Below the pieces are notes generated by a model. The model had not been told where the DNA came from. It made no database searches and saw only the letters and a list, made by a program, of their open reading frames with translations. From assembly GCA_001724265.1 (NCBI GenBank), contig MEDY01000179.1:1-58705 (forward strand): DNA of 58,705 bases, given 5' to 3'. Below, in pieces: positions 1 to 10,613 of the stretch (its first letter is position 1; each line of letters opens with the position of its first letter). Source of the DNA: Rhizaria sp. SCN 62-66. Lineage: Eukaryota > Rhizaria, unplaced. Both the position numbers and the translations under genes were made by a program.

Positions 1-195
1 AACGCGATCATCCTCCCCGAGATGCTCGGCGCCCAGATCGGTGTCTACAACGGCCTCGGCTACCACCTGGTCGAGATCAAGCCCCAGATGATGGGCCACT
101 ACCTCGGCGAGTTCTCCCTTACCTACACCCCCGTCCGCCACGGTGGTAAGGCTGCTTCCTCCACCGCTGTTCAGAAGTTCATCGACCTCAAGTAA
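1..195 (+). CDS. RPS15: 40S ribosomal protein S15 (uS19), C-terminal part
   Basis: This is the last 64 codons plus TAA stop of the small-subunit ribosomal protein uS19, which sits on the 40S head near the decoding site. The reading frame is open from base 1. It contains the family motif GVYNG followed by [16 protein letters not shown] and then TYTPVRHG, which match the eukaryotic RPS15 C-terminus closely. The last residues, KFIDLK, correspond to the conserved RFIPLK end. The gene is partial only because the window starts inside it. It converges on RABGGTB on the other strand, with 288 bases between the two stop codons. Recognition is certain at family level; the upstream exon structure is not visible. 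Confidence 0.95.
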   Translation, partial: NAIILPEMLGAQIGVYNGLGYHLVEIKPQMMGHYLGEFSLTYTPVRHGGKAASSTAVQKFIDLK

Positions 196-483
196 GCAAG
201 TCAGCGCGCGATCACACAATCGCCAATGTACACTGCTAACTAGCTTCACCACCACCAATAGCAACACTAAAATCGGTTCAGGATGGTTCTTCGTCTACAT
301 ACAATAACAATTCTTAACAAACCACCCTAGTGTATCCTCGTCCTGTTTAATATATTCACAATGGCCTTTCTTTATTCAGATTAATTCTGTGAAATGCTCG
401 ATCATGTGTGTGGCCTTCTGCTTGCAGAGATCACTGAAATGTATCAAAACAGCGATCAACGCGGACGCCCTCGTCGCGCGCGC

Positions 484-1785
484 TCACTCAGCGTACGCCG
501 CGCGCCTGAGCCCGAGCCTGCGCACGGTCTTGACGGGCAGCGCGTAGATGGGGTCAACCTTCTCGAGCCCCGGGTAGCCGAGCAGCGAGAGCCCGGCGAT
601 GCCGAAGTAGGTGTGATACACGTCGGTCATGCAGTCGGGCCGATCACTGATGCCGCCGTCCGCGGGGTCCTGCGCGCCGAGGATGAACTGCGCAAGCGCG
701 GGCCGGTCGATCCAGGCCAGCCGGTTGAGCGCGCTGAGCGAGGAGAGCACCCACCACGAGTAGCACACGTCCTCCTTCTTCTCGGGCCGGCCGTTGAAGC
801 TGGAGATTTCGGACGCAAAAACAAAAACAAATAGAGTTAGTGAGAATAAGACTAAAACAATTATATATCGCAAAATACTCCCATTTTAAAATCATTAAAG
901 TAGTGTACATCGACGTTTAAGAAAGCAAATTGGTGATGAAGAAGATGCGGATACGGAAACGTACCCGCCGCAGGGCAGCTGGCGCTCGCAGAGCCACCAG
1001 CCGAGCGCGTCGCGGTCCGCGTTGGCGTCGACGGCGTCAGCAATGGCGAGCGCGCCCACGCAGCAGAAAATCTGCCCCGAGTGCGACTCTGCGCCCGGCA
1101 CGGCGCCGAAGCCGCCGTCGAAGTTGCGGCAGTTTGCTATAAATCGCACGGCCTGCGCCACGTCGACCGTCGCGGCGGCCTCGGCGGCCGTCTTAGGCGT
1201 TGTCGCCGGCGCAGCCTCAGGAGCGTTGTCGCCGGCGCTGCTGCCGGCCTGCTGCGCGGTGCGGGCTGCCGCGGTGGTCTCGGCGCTGGGGAGCGCGTTC
1301 AGCAAAGCGAGTGCGTTGAGGGCGCAATAGGAGAAACGCGTGTCGATCTCGCCCCACTGGTCGCCGACGAACGAGCCGTCGGGCCGCTGCAGCGAAGCGA
1401 TGTACGCGGCGACGCGGGGCGCGTCGGCGCGTTCCAGCGCGTCGAACATGGCAAGGATTTGCAATGCGCTGAGCGTATGCAGGAGGTGCGGGTCGTGGCC
1501 AGCGTTGCCACCGTAGGCGCCAGTGGCGCTGTCGCGGCACTGGTCGACGAAGGCGAGAATACCCGCGCGGTCCATGCGGTGCAACGCGCCGACAAGGTCC
1601 ATGGCCATCATGGCCCAGTAGATGGCGCTGAGGCGGAGGTGCTCGGTGGCCTGGAACTCGATCGTCTCAGTGTGCTTATTGAGGTTCAGGACGTACTGCA
1701 CATGCGCTGCGCGCGCGAATGTGCGCTCGAAGTCCGCATCGATCGGGGTCGAAAACTCCGACAGGATATACTCCGACTCAGACAT
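484..1785 (-). CDS. RABGGTB: Rab geranylgeranyltransferase (type II) beta subunit
   Basis: This is the catalytic beta subunit of Rab GGTase, which adds geranylgeranyl groups to C-terminal cysteines of Rab GTPases in the cytosol. Two exons are read on the minus strand, 1785-965 and 799-484, and give 378 residues ending in TGA. The donor is GTACGT and the acceptor CTCCAG; the join gives LPCGG-FNGRPEK, as in the family. Family landmarks are HLRLSAIYW, GHDPHLLHTLSA, GEIDTRFSYCAL, GFGAVPGAESHSGQIFCC and LGWWLCERQLP. The zinc ligands are present as D284 and C286 (EDVCYSWW) and H336 (VYHTYFGIAGLSLLG). There is an Ala/Thr-rich insert of about 45 residues before the fourth repeat; the human protein has 331 residues. 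It diverges from RPS16, with 415 bases between the two starts. Confidence 0.95.
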
Positions 1786-2200
1786 GATGCTGCGGTGTCG
1801 TAGCAGAGCTCGAAAGGTAAGGCGGTAACTGACTCAGGGTGGGAGAGAGAGATTAAAGATCAGATAAGATTAGCACGTCATCAGCGACAAGTTTGAAGTG
1901 GCACAACGAAAGGTATCCGCGTCATTTGGCGGCTATAGGTCAATGCACAAATAGAACACAAACGGCCATTTCTGAATATTGCTATAAAACAAACAATGAC
2001 GGATGATATGAGTGGGGATAGGAAGTGATCGGGAGGTCACCACAAATCGAGTCTGGCGAAGTGAGCGAAGAATCGAAGTGACCGTGAGCGGCCTTGTTCC
2101 TAAAAAATAGTGTGGGCCACCTCGACCGAAAAGGTTGTGCGCAGTTCAGCAGACAGGCTTGAGGGCGATCTTTCGAGCACCCACATCTGAACGCATAACC
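1786..2200. promoter_or_regulatory. Shared divergent 5' region of RABGGTB and RPS16
   Basis: These 415 bases separate the divergent ATGs of RABGGTB (minus) and RPS16 (plus), so both promoters must lie here or in the leaders. The sequence is AT-richer than the flanking coding DNA. A CTATAAAAC stretch near 1981-1989 resembles a TATA element but lies over 200 bases from the RPS16 ATG, so I do not assign it a role. No coding potential is apparent. Confidence 0.4.
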
Positions 2201-3193
2201 ATGTCTCAGGCTGTCCAGGTTTACGGCAAGAAGGTACGTGTCCAATCTCTCTAAATTTTTATCTCACAGCGAAAGAAGTGCTCGCTGGGCTGTGTATGGG
2301 TGGGCAATGATATCCGCAAGCCCCTCGTTATCAGCTAGGTCTCGCGAAGAACATTCCTCCCCTGTATCATGCCCTAGCGGGGCCATGAAACGCACTGATG
2401 TAACCATCATAGGTGTGCTTGTCTTAATAGCTTGCTCTCTTTATTCTTCCATGCAAATCTCGAGTCGCATTCGTTCTCACCGCTCCCAATCTTAACCTCT
2501 CTCTTGTCCCTACCCATTCCTCTCACTTGCTCTGCGCTCTCCGCTTTCCCCCGCGAGTAGAAGTCTGCCATCGCCGTTGCGCACTGCAAGGCTGGCTCTG
2601 GCCTCGTTAAGATCAACGGCAAGCCCGTTGACACTATCGCCAACGAGACCCTGAAGCTCAAGGTCCTCGAGCCTATCATGCTCCTCGGCCTCCAGCGCTA
2701 CGGCAAGGTCGACATCCGCGTCAAGGTCAACGGCGGTGGTAACGTCGCTCAGGTCTACGCTGTCCGCCAGGCCATCGGCAAGGCCGAGTCTCGGCTCTTC
2801 CTAGATCTGCCCTTCAACACACCGGAGCGGTGCGCTTTTTAATCACCGAACGCTTTAGCGATGTATATTGCGATGATGCGCCCTTCAATCATGGCACGCG
2901 ATGTTATGATCATATCATTATTCGGACAAACAAAGCGTAAATGCTTTTTCATTCTCTTACAACATCCTCGCGTCACATGATTCCTCTCCACGCATCATCA
3001 CTCACCACCTGTCTTCATCTGTCTGTCTTCTTATCGCTCAATTACAGACGTCGACGAGGCGTCCAAGGTCGAGATCAAGAACCTCCTCCTGAGCTACGAC
3101 CGCTCCCTCCTCGTCGCCGACCCCCGTCGCCGCGAGCCCAAGAAGTTCGGTGGTCCCGGCGCCCGCGCCCGCTACCAGAAGTCCTACCGGTAA
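2201..3193 (+). CDS. RPS16: 40S ribosomal protein S16 (uS9), with an unresolved exon 2 / exon 3 junction
   Basis: This is the small-subunit protein uS9, whose C-terminal tail reaches the P-site tRNA. Exon 1 is 2201-2233 ([11 protein letters not shown], donor GTACGT). Exon 2 starts at 2561 after TAG and encodes [14 protein letters not shown] and [18 protein letters not shown], conserved up to 2785. Exon 3 is 3048-3193 ([11 protein letters not shown] ... [17 protein letters not shown]), a textbook uS9 end. The anomaly is at the second junction. In eukaryotic uS9 the next residues after GKA are LVAYYQKY. No sequence encoding them appears between 2786 and 3047, and no canonical donor there restores the phase needed by exon 3, which begins with two bases of a Tyr codon. 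The recognised parts are certain; the middle is either missing or divergent. Confidence 0.85.
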
Positions 3194-3903
3194 AGTCAAT
3201 GCGTCTTGTTTGGCTTTTTTTACGGCTATGTTTGGAGGTGTGGTAAATCTAATACAAAAATATTTTCAACAACAATCGCCCCACTGCAATAATTTTCTCA
3301 TTTTCACACTTCTGACTCGGCCAGACGAATTTGTAAAGTTTCTCGGCAGCGGAGCCCACAGTCGACTCACCGTGCTCACGTTCGTGGCTGGTTTGGTGGG
3401 GGTAGCGATATCATCGTCACTGTCAGCAGAGCTTTGAGTGCGCTGTTCTTTGTCTCCCCGCGCGGCTTGTCCACCGGATGACGATCGTTGCGTTTGAGCG
3501 TGCAATTTATATGCTGTCATTTCTTGAAAGTTGCAAACCTGTCTGGCAAGGGTTGTGGCCAGAGACGATAGGCGACGCCAGGGCGCAGTTACCTCTCATA
3601 GTTCAGCGGGACGCAATCCTTGCCAATCTCCTTCGCTACAAACGTCATCTACAGCTCTAACTCAACCCAATCATATAATGTGCTGTTATCTTGATAATAT
3701 CTCTCATCCGTCCTCATATTGTTTGTTTTGTGCCTGGTTTGCGCCTTCTCCAGGCTACACTCAGCGTCGTTCGCATGGGTGGACACCTCCCGCTGCTGGC
3801 GAGGGCCGCCGCGCCCTTGGGTTCCAGCCCTCTGGTGTCTCTTCCCGGCACCACTTCCCTCAGCGCATATTTTACTCGCTCCCCGCTTTCCCGCTCAGGC
3901 CTG
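3194..3903. other. Intergenic region between RPS16 and the Cys-module membrane protein
   Basis: About 710 bases follow the RPS16 stop. The reading frame of the downstream gene is open back to 3691, but the translated part upstream of 3904 has no conserved features, and a good signal peptide begins at the ATG at 3904. This stretch is probably 3' UTR, intergenic DNA and 5' UTR. No RNA gene was recognised. Confidence 0.5.
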
Positions 3904-6900
3904 ATGCGCTTTCCCGCACTCGTGATGCTCCTGCTCTGTATCCTCGCCATCTCATCCACTCTCGTGACTGCCGCTGTTGCCCCGGCCGTCGCTGCAACCG
4001 CGACTGCTGTGCCCGCCGGTGTCACTGGCCGCGTCGGCATCCGCCCCACTGCGGTTTCCTCCGCTGCTGTCGCCGCCGCGCCCGCCGCCGCCGCTGCTGC
4101 TGCCCCCGCTGCTGCTGCTGCTTCTGCTGTGCCACCCCCCGCTGGCTCGATCAAGACCATCGGAGGGAACAAGAACAGCAACGCTGCCGCGGACAGCAAT
4201 GGTAAGATCATTGGCGTCCATGCCAACGCTGCTGCTTCCGCTGGCGCCGCTGCCGCCGCCCCTGTGGCCCCTGCCCCGGCCGCTGCCACTCCCACTACTG
4301 CCGCTGCCGCCCCTGTCAAGGCCGACAAGAAGGCCGATAAGAAGGCTGACAAGAAGGCCGCTGCTGCCGCGGCCGCTGCTGCTGCCGCTGCCCCCGCTGC
4401 CGACCCCAAGGCTGTTGCTGACAGCAAGGCCACTGACAGTAAGGCTGCGACGGACAAGCCCGCCGAGAAGAAGAAGAAGGACAAGAAGGCCAAGAAGGCC
4501 AAGAAGGACGTCGATGCGGCCGACCGCGAAGCCGCCGCCGGCAAGGCCGGGTCGCGCGCGAGCGTGATCAACGAGAGCGATGAGCCGCTGCACCTGTTTG
4601 TGTCGACGCCGCGCACCGTGCTGGTCCAGGACGATGTGCCCGTCGTACCGCGCGACGCCGTCGCCGGCGGCGCCGCGGCTGGCAAGGAGCCCTCGATGTA
4701 CACGGCGACCGAGGACGAGGGCTTCACGCCATTCTACGTCTCCTCGGTGTGGCCTGCCAGCGACGGCAAGGGCGAGCCCGTGGACGACAGCAAGCGGCCC
4801 GCCGTGTACCTGCACCAGCCCTTCCTCTTCTTCCCGCCCCAGGCGCTCCGCGTCTCGCTCCCCGGTACGTCGATATCCGTCGTGTGGACAAGAGATTTGA
4901 ACACGAATTTATTGTAATCGTGTTATGCATGCATTATTTTTTACTTTGGTGAAATATTTCTAGATTCTGACTCATCTGTATCAATTTACTGTTTTGAAAC
5001 TCTAGGCTGGGGCTCCCAGTTCACCAAGCCCGTGCCCGCGACCGTGCTCGCCAAGGCGGCCCCGTCGACTGTGTCAGCCTCGAGCGTCATCTCCGTCGGC
5101 CCCGGTGGCGGTAGCGATAGCTCCGGGCTCACGCCCATGGAGCAGGCTGCCATGGACCCGCTGGCCTTCACGATCGAGTTCCAGTGCCTGCAGAAGGGCG
5201 AGCACCAGGTACGGCTCAACCTGCGCTTCGTCATCGACGACGCATCGGCTGCGCTGGCCGACAAGGACATCACGCCCTCGCTGCCTGGCACTGACGGCGC
5301 GCTCGACGACTCGGTTGCCAACTCCGTCAAGGACCTCTTCGCGCGCAAGAACAAGCGCTTCCACCACGTGCCCATCCAGCTCACCAAGCGCTGCGGCGTC
5401 GTCGACCTGTCGGAGCAGCGCTCCGCCGTGCCAGGTTTTGCCGTGTCGACGCACTTCCGCTCCATGGCGGGCGACGCCGGCGTGGCGGGCTCCCAGGGCC
5501 AGCCGCGCGACGGCGACGACGGCAGCGCCGACGAGGAGACGGCCGTCATCCGCGACGGCGAGCCCACCCCCGAGTTCCTGCTCACGACGGCCACCGACGA
5601 CGTCGTGGGGCCCGCGGCGATGTTCGTGCTCGCCGAGCTCGTCCTCCCGCTCACCGCGACGTACCGCCCGCCCTCGTCCTCCGCGGCAGCGTCGCTCGAG
5701 CTGCTCCCGGTCTCGGTGCTGGCTCACGACGGCGCTGGTGTCGATGTGCATGTCACGGGCCGCGGCGCCAAGAAGACGGCGCTCACAGCGAGCTCCACGG
5801 TCAAGTTCGGCGTGCGCGCGCGCTGCCTCAAGGTCGGCGCGTGGCTCGTCACCGTCACGCTCAGCTTCGAGGACCTGGGCGCCGTCTCCCCCAAGTTCAC
5901 CTTCGTGCGCGAGTGCTCTGAGGGAGAGGTCGCCGGCTCCGCCATCGCCCCGGCCGCGGGCGCTGGGGCGCAAACTGACTCTGCCTCTGGCACTGGCGCG
6001 GGCGTTGGCGCTGGCGCCGTCGTGCCCGCTGCGGGCGCGACCGCCGCCGTGGTCGTCGAAGGCCTGTCGATCTCGACCAAGCCGCTTCTCTCGCTGGCGG
6101 ACATCGGCGACATCGCGCACAACGGTTTCGTGGCAGAGAAGTTCGCCACGGTCGACGCGCTGGCCGCTGAGTCGGGGCGCGCGCGCCTCACTGTGCCCGC
6201 CGACAAGGCCGAAGTGACGGTGTACATCGACAACACGCTGCCCGGCGACGCGCCCCGCGCCGGCGCGCTGCTCATCGACGCCGTGGCCGTGATGTCGTAC
6301 CCGCGCGGCATCGTTGCGCCCAGCGTCAAGGACGTCTACGAGTGGACGCAGTTCGACCTGCTGCCCGATATGCCGCCGCGCCCGCTCACCCTGCGCCTCG
6401 CGTGCCTCGCTCCCGGCACCGCGCAGATCCTCGTGCACCTGTCCACGGACGACGAGATCCGCTTCGTGCTGCGCAAGACGTGCACGGCGGCCTCGGTCGA
6501 CGCCGCCGCGCTGCTGCGCAACAACGGCGCTGGCAGTGACCGCGTGGTGCCGCTCGACAAGTCCGCACCGCCCGCGGCGAGCGCCGCCGGGACAAGCACG
6601 GCCGCGGCGGGCACCGCGCGCGAGGACCTGCTGCCCGGGCTCGTCGTCGCGCTCACCATGTCCCCGCAGGACATTGACTCGATCGCGGTGCACCACGGCG
6701 TGTCGCACAGCGACTTCAACCCGCACCTGGCGCTCCCGGAGCGCGCGCTGCGCATCCCGGCCTCGCAGCACTTCCTGACCTTCTTCGTGCTCGTGATCAA
6801 GCCGCAGAACGAGGCTGAGGCCGCGCTGTACAAGCCCGTCCGCTTCGGTCGGCCGCTGCTGACGACCACGTTCGATGTGGCGGACCCTACGCTGTCGGGC

Positions 6901-9900
6901 TACGGCTCCGAGGGCGCGACGCTGACCTCGGGGGACCAGACGTACTCGCTCATCTCGCTCACATTCCACTGTACGCAGCCCGGCTCCACGTCGGTGATGG
7001 TCTCGCTGCCGCTGCTGCCGCTCGAGGGCGAAGACGGCTCGGGCAAGCCGGCGCACCGCGCGCACGAGCACGTGTCCTTCTTCCTGGAGAAGAACTGCTT
7101 CACCTCGGGCGACGGCTCGGGCGCCAGCCTTCCCACCAGTGGCGTCGACGACCGGTACGAAACGTCCGGCATGGGCGGCGTCGGTCTGCCGGGCCTCAGC
7201 GTGGGCCTGACGCCGACGACGCACGAGATCGTCCATGACGGCTTCCCCACCAACATGTACTACGCGCAGCGCTCGCGCGAGCAGCCGCAGTGGGAGCGCG
7301 CGATCGTGCCTACGACGGCGCAGTCCATGACGGTGTACCTGCGCTACGCGCTGGCGCAGTACTCGGGCGTCGACCCTGACGAGCTGCTCATCCCGGGCGC
7401 CGTATCATTCTCCGCGCCCTCGGTCGTCGCGCACTCGTCCGCCGCGCGCCCCACGCTCTCCGGCGAGGCCTCTGCGGGCGGCGCGCTCACCTTCAAGGGC
7501 GCGCCGCTAGAGCTTGACATCACGTTCAACTGCCGCTACGCCGAGCTGGTCCCCGTCACCGTCACCATCCCGATCGAGCCCCGCGGCGCGATCGTCTTCA
7601 CCGTGCCCAAGAACTGCACCGGCCGCGACGCGCCGCGCGGCAAGACGGTGCCCGGCGTGCAGGTCGCCGCGCTCACGCTGACGTGCCATGACGTGACCGA
7701 GTTCGCTGACGAGGCCGACGATGGCGGCGACGGCGAGGCCAGCGAGGGCAACGGCGACGCCACGACCGGCGCCGTGACGGTAACTAGCCGCGTGCTCAAG
7801 TCGGGCCGCCGGCAGCGCTGCAAGTACTCGCCCGTGATGGCGGCCAAGGACGGCGTTGTCAGTGACGACTTCTCCGCGCTGTCGACCAAGCGCAAGGAGC
7901 GCTTCAGCGTTGACGCCAAGACGAGCCGCACGCCCTTTTTCATCCGCCGCGCGCCGCGCAACGGCGGCGACAAGGCCTCCGTGACGCCTGTGTTTGGCAC
8001 GGAGCCCATGGTGTTCGCGCACCGGCCCATCTGCCGCCCCGCGCTCGTGCACAACATGAACTTCGACGTCGACGCCTACCTCAAGAAGGCCGATTCCGCG
8101 GCCTCGACCAACGCGGCGGCGGCTGACGCGCTGAGCGCCGTGGTGCGCACGCTCGACACGGTGCCCATCACCATTGACGGCATCCTGCGCTCGCTCAACA
8201 TCACGTACCACTGCGTGTGGGTCGGCGTGACGCCCATCACGGTGACTATCCCCATCTACCCCGACACGCCCATCTCGCTCTACTTCTACAAGGAGTGCCC
8301 CGACGTCGACTCAAGCGTGCTGGGCTCGCGCATCGAGGTCGTCGACCACGGCGCACTCTCCGGCAGCGACAGCCACTCGGGCGAGGGCGCGCTGCACGGC
8401 GGCGAGGCGCTGCTCGGCTCCAAGGGCGCCGGCGTGATCGACACCGGCGACTGGGGCGGCCACGACGAGACCAACCCGGCCGCGCGCGACACAGCGTCCT
8501 CGCACACGCACACCGGCGCCGCGACGGGCGTCACCGGCGGCATCAGTGATACCGACGCCGCCGTGGCCGCCGCGGCCGCCGCCGCGGGCGTGTCGGTATC
8601 CGCGATGGACCGTAACCTCGTCGGCTACCTCGATGTCGGCACGGACAAGAAGACCTTCGATGGCCGCGCCAACGTCGTCTACCGCGGCGTGCCGCGCGCC
8701 GTGTACAGCGCCTTCCGCTCGGGCGGCGCCGACGGCGACGAGGACATCGAGGACGCCGAGGTGGCGTACCCGGGCGCGTACGAAGAGCGCGTGACGCTCG
8801 CGGCCAAGCTCAAGAAGCCCGTCCCGCCCCCCGCGCCGACCCCGCAACAGCCCGGCTCCGTGGCGGGCGGCGAGGAGCAGGCTGGGTTGGTGTCGAGCGT
8901 GACTTCGTCGGTGAGCAACTCGCTCAGCGCGTGGGCCGCGTGGCTGCAGACGACGCCGCCGCCGCGCCCCGGCGTGTCCGCGGGCACGGCGCTCGAGGCC
9001 GAGGAGGAGGCGCTGCTGGCCGACATCGACCCCGAGGAGGAGTACGCAATCATTCCGCCCTCGCAGAAGTCAAGCCGCTTCTACTTCTCGCTGCCGCCGC
9101 TGTCGCCCGGCAAGGCGCCCTTCCAGCCGTTCCTGGCGCCCTTCACCAAGACGCTGCACAACGCTTACGGCCAGCAGATCGTCGACGTCAAGCTCGCCGG
9201 CCCCGCGGCTAAGGGCGGCAACCTGACCGCCACTCTCAGAGGCAAGCGCCCCCCGAAGGTGCCCGGCTCCACGCTGAAGCAGCTCGCTGCGGGCGAGAGC
9301 TACATCGACGTTAAGTACCGCTGCATGCGCCCCGGCTACACGTCTGTGCTGGTGGCCGTGCCGCTGCTGCCGCATTCGCTGGGCTCGGTGTCGTTCCGCG
9401 TCATCAAGCTCTGCTCCGGCGTGCGCCCCAAGCGCGTGCTGTCGCGCCTCTTCTCCTTCCGCACGCTCGTGCTCATCGCCGCCGTGGCTATCCCGCTGCT
9501 GTTGCTGCTGGGCTACGCCGCGCTGCACTTCGACGCCGGTCGCACCGTGGTCGAGGCGCTGGGCCTCGCGCGCCTCTCGGTTGCGCTCGGCTTCGACGAC
9601 GGCTCGCTCGCCAACGGGCTCGACCTCCCTGTAACGGGGCTCTATGCTGGCATCGGCAGCAGCGAGAACGTGTACATGGGCTTCGGCGACAAAAACAGCG
9701 TCTACGCCAACGCCAACGCCGGCGGCTTCGACGACGACGAGTCTGGCGTCGAGATGGGCATCTCGGACATCGCGCGCACCCGCGCCGCCACCAGCGGCAA
9801 GCTCGGCTCCGGCGCCTCCTCCACGGCGACACCCAGCAAGAGCGCGCTCGCGCCCTCGGCGTCCGTGGCGGCGTCGGCGGCCTCCTACTCGGCGGCCAAC

Positions 9901-10056
9901 GCGGCGGCCAAAAACAAGCGCGTCACGTTCGCCGACGACCGCAGCGCCACTGCCGGCGCCGCGGGAGCCGCGGACCTGGCGAGCGCGGCCGCCGCGCTTG
10001 GCACCGCGCCGGCTGGCGACATTGACGCTGAGCTGGAGGAGCTGCTCAGTGAGTGA
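3904..10056 (+). CDS. Large type I membrane protein with seven Cys-pair ectodomain modules
   Basis: Two exons, 3904-4864 and 5006-10056, are joined through a GTACGT donor and a CTCTAG acceptor, giving 2,003 residues and a TGA stop. I chose the ATG at 3904 because it starts a clear signal peptide (MRFPALVMLLLCILAISS). Residues about 25-210 are Ala/Pro- and Lys-rich low complexity. The ectodomain repeats a module at roughly 200-residue spacing: a beta-strand-like block with Cys, often CxxPG, then V-x-V and an F-x-x-x-K-x-C end. First cysteines fall near residues 381, 592, 786, 974, 1161, 1388 and 1758. Several modules are preceded by an hS-x-DI-x-x-I-x-H-x-G segment. A hydrophobic helix at about 1806-1829 (LVLIAAVAIPLLLLLGYAAL) is followed by a roughly 170-residue cytosolic tail ending EELLSE. 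I do not recognise the family; an adhesion or surface-receptor role is inference. Confidence 0.85.
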
Positions 10057-10613
10057 AGGTCATAAGGTAGAAATAACGATAAGGCAGGGGAGTAGTGAAA
10101 TGAATTGAACGGAAGTGGGTTAACTCGGGTCTCAAAAGTTACATCCTTCATGACTCCTTCGTGATTTGTGAGGAATAAGAAAAACCAGCCTTGCGAAGAC
10201 AGGGCCGCGCTAGATCAATCACCAATCGTCGACAACTTGCAACTGTGCGCACGTTTGGTGTTTGTTGCTGGTGGCGCGTTGAATCTAATTGTGAATCTGA
10301 GAGCCGTATCTACCTCTGCGTCTCAGGCACTCCTGAAACGTTGATGAAGTATGGTTTTATTTTTCAACAAAACGAATCAACCAATTAACTCTGTGACTAA
10401 ATACTAAGAATAATACAATCATCAAACCATTATGTTGACAGAAATCCTGTTCCATCTAAGTTCAGCCGGGCTTGATTAAGATACCCTGTAAATGTAAATG
10501 CTATGTATAAAGTATGGAGTGGAATAAATAGTACGTGAGTTAAGTAATAAGCTTACACATAAATAACTTGATCAAAACACATTCCGAAATCCCGAAACGT
10601 CAATGTGTGGCAG
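10057..10613. other. Convergent 3' intergenic region
   Basis: This 557-base AT-richer stretch lies between the stop codons of the plus-strand membrane-protein gene and the minus-strand giant gene. It should hold both 3' UTRs. An AATAAA-type signal is visible near 10523 on the plus strand. I see no conserved coding sequence and no tRNA-like cloverleaf. Confidence 0.5.

Noticed and set aside
394-834. A plus-strand open frame over the end of RABGGTB
   Set aside because: It is the complement of the RABGGTB second exon and has no independent support.
2786-2815. A stretch in the RPS16 anomaly resembling part of a sequencing adapter (GCTCTTCC then GATCT)
   Set aside because: It has two extra bases between the halves and no further adapter sequence; a chance match is as likely, so I do not call it contamination.
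5074-7236. A 720-residue open frame on the minus strand
   Set aside because: It lies entirely antisense to the Cys-module membrane protein, is Arg/Gly/Ala-rich without any conserved motif, and is expected by chance in GC-rich coding DNA.
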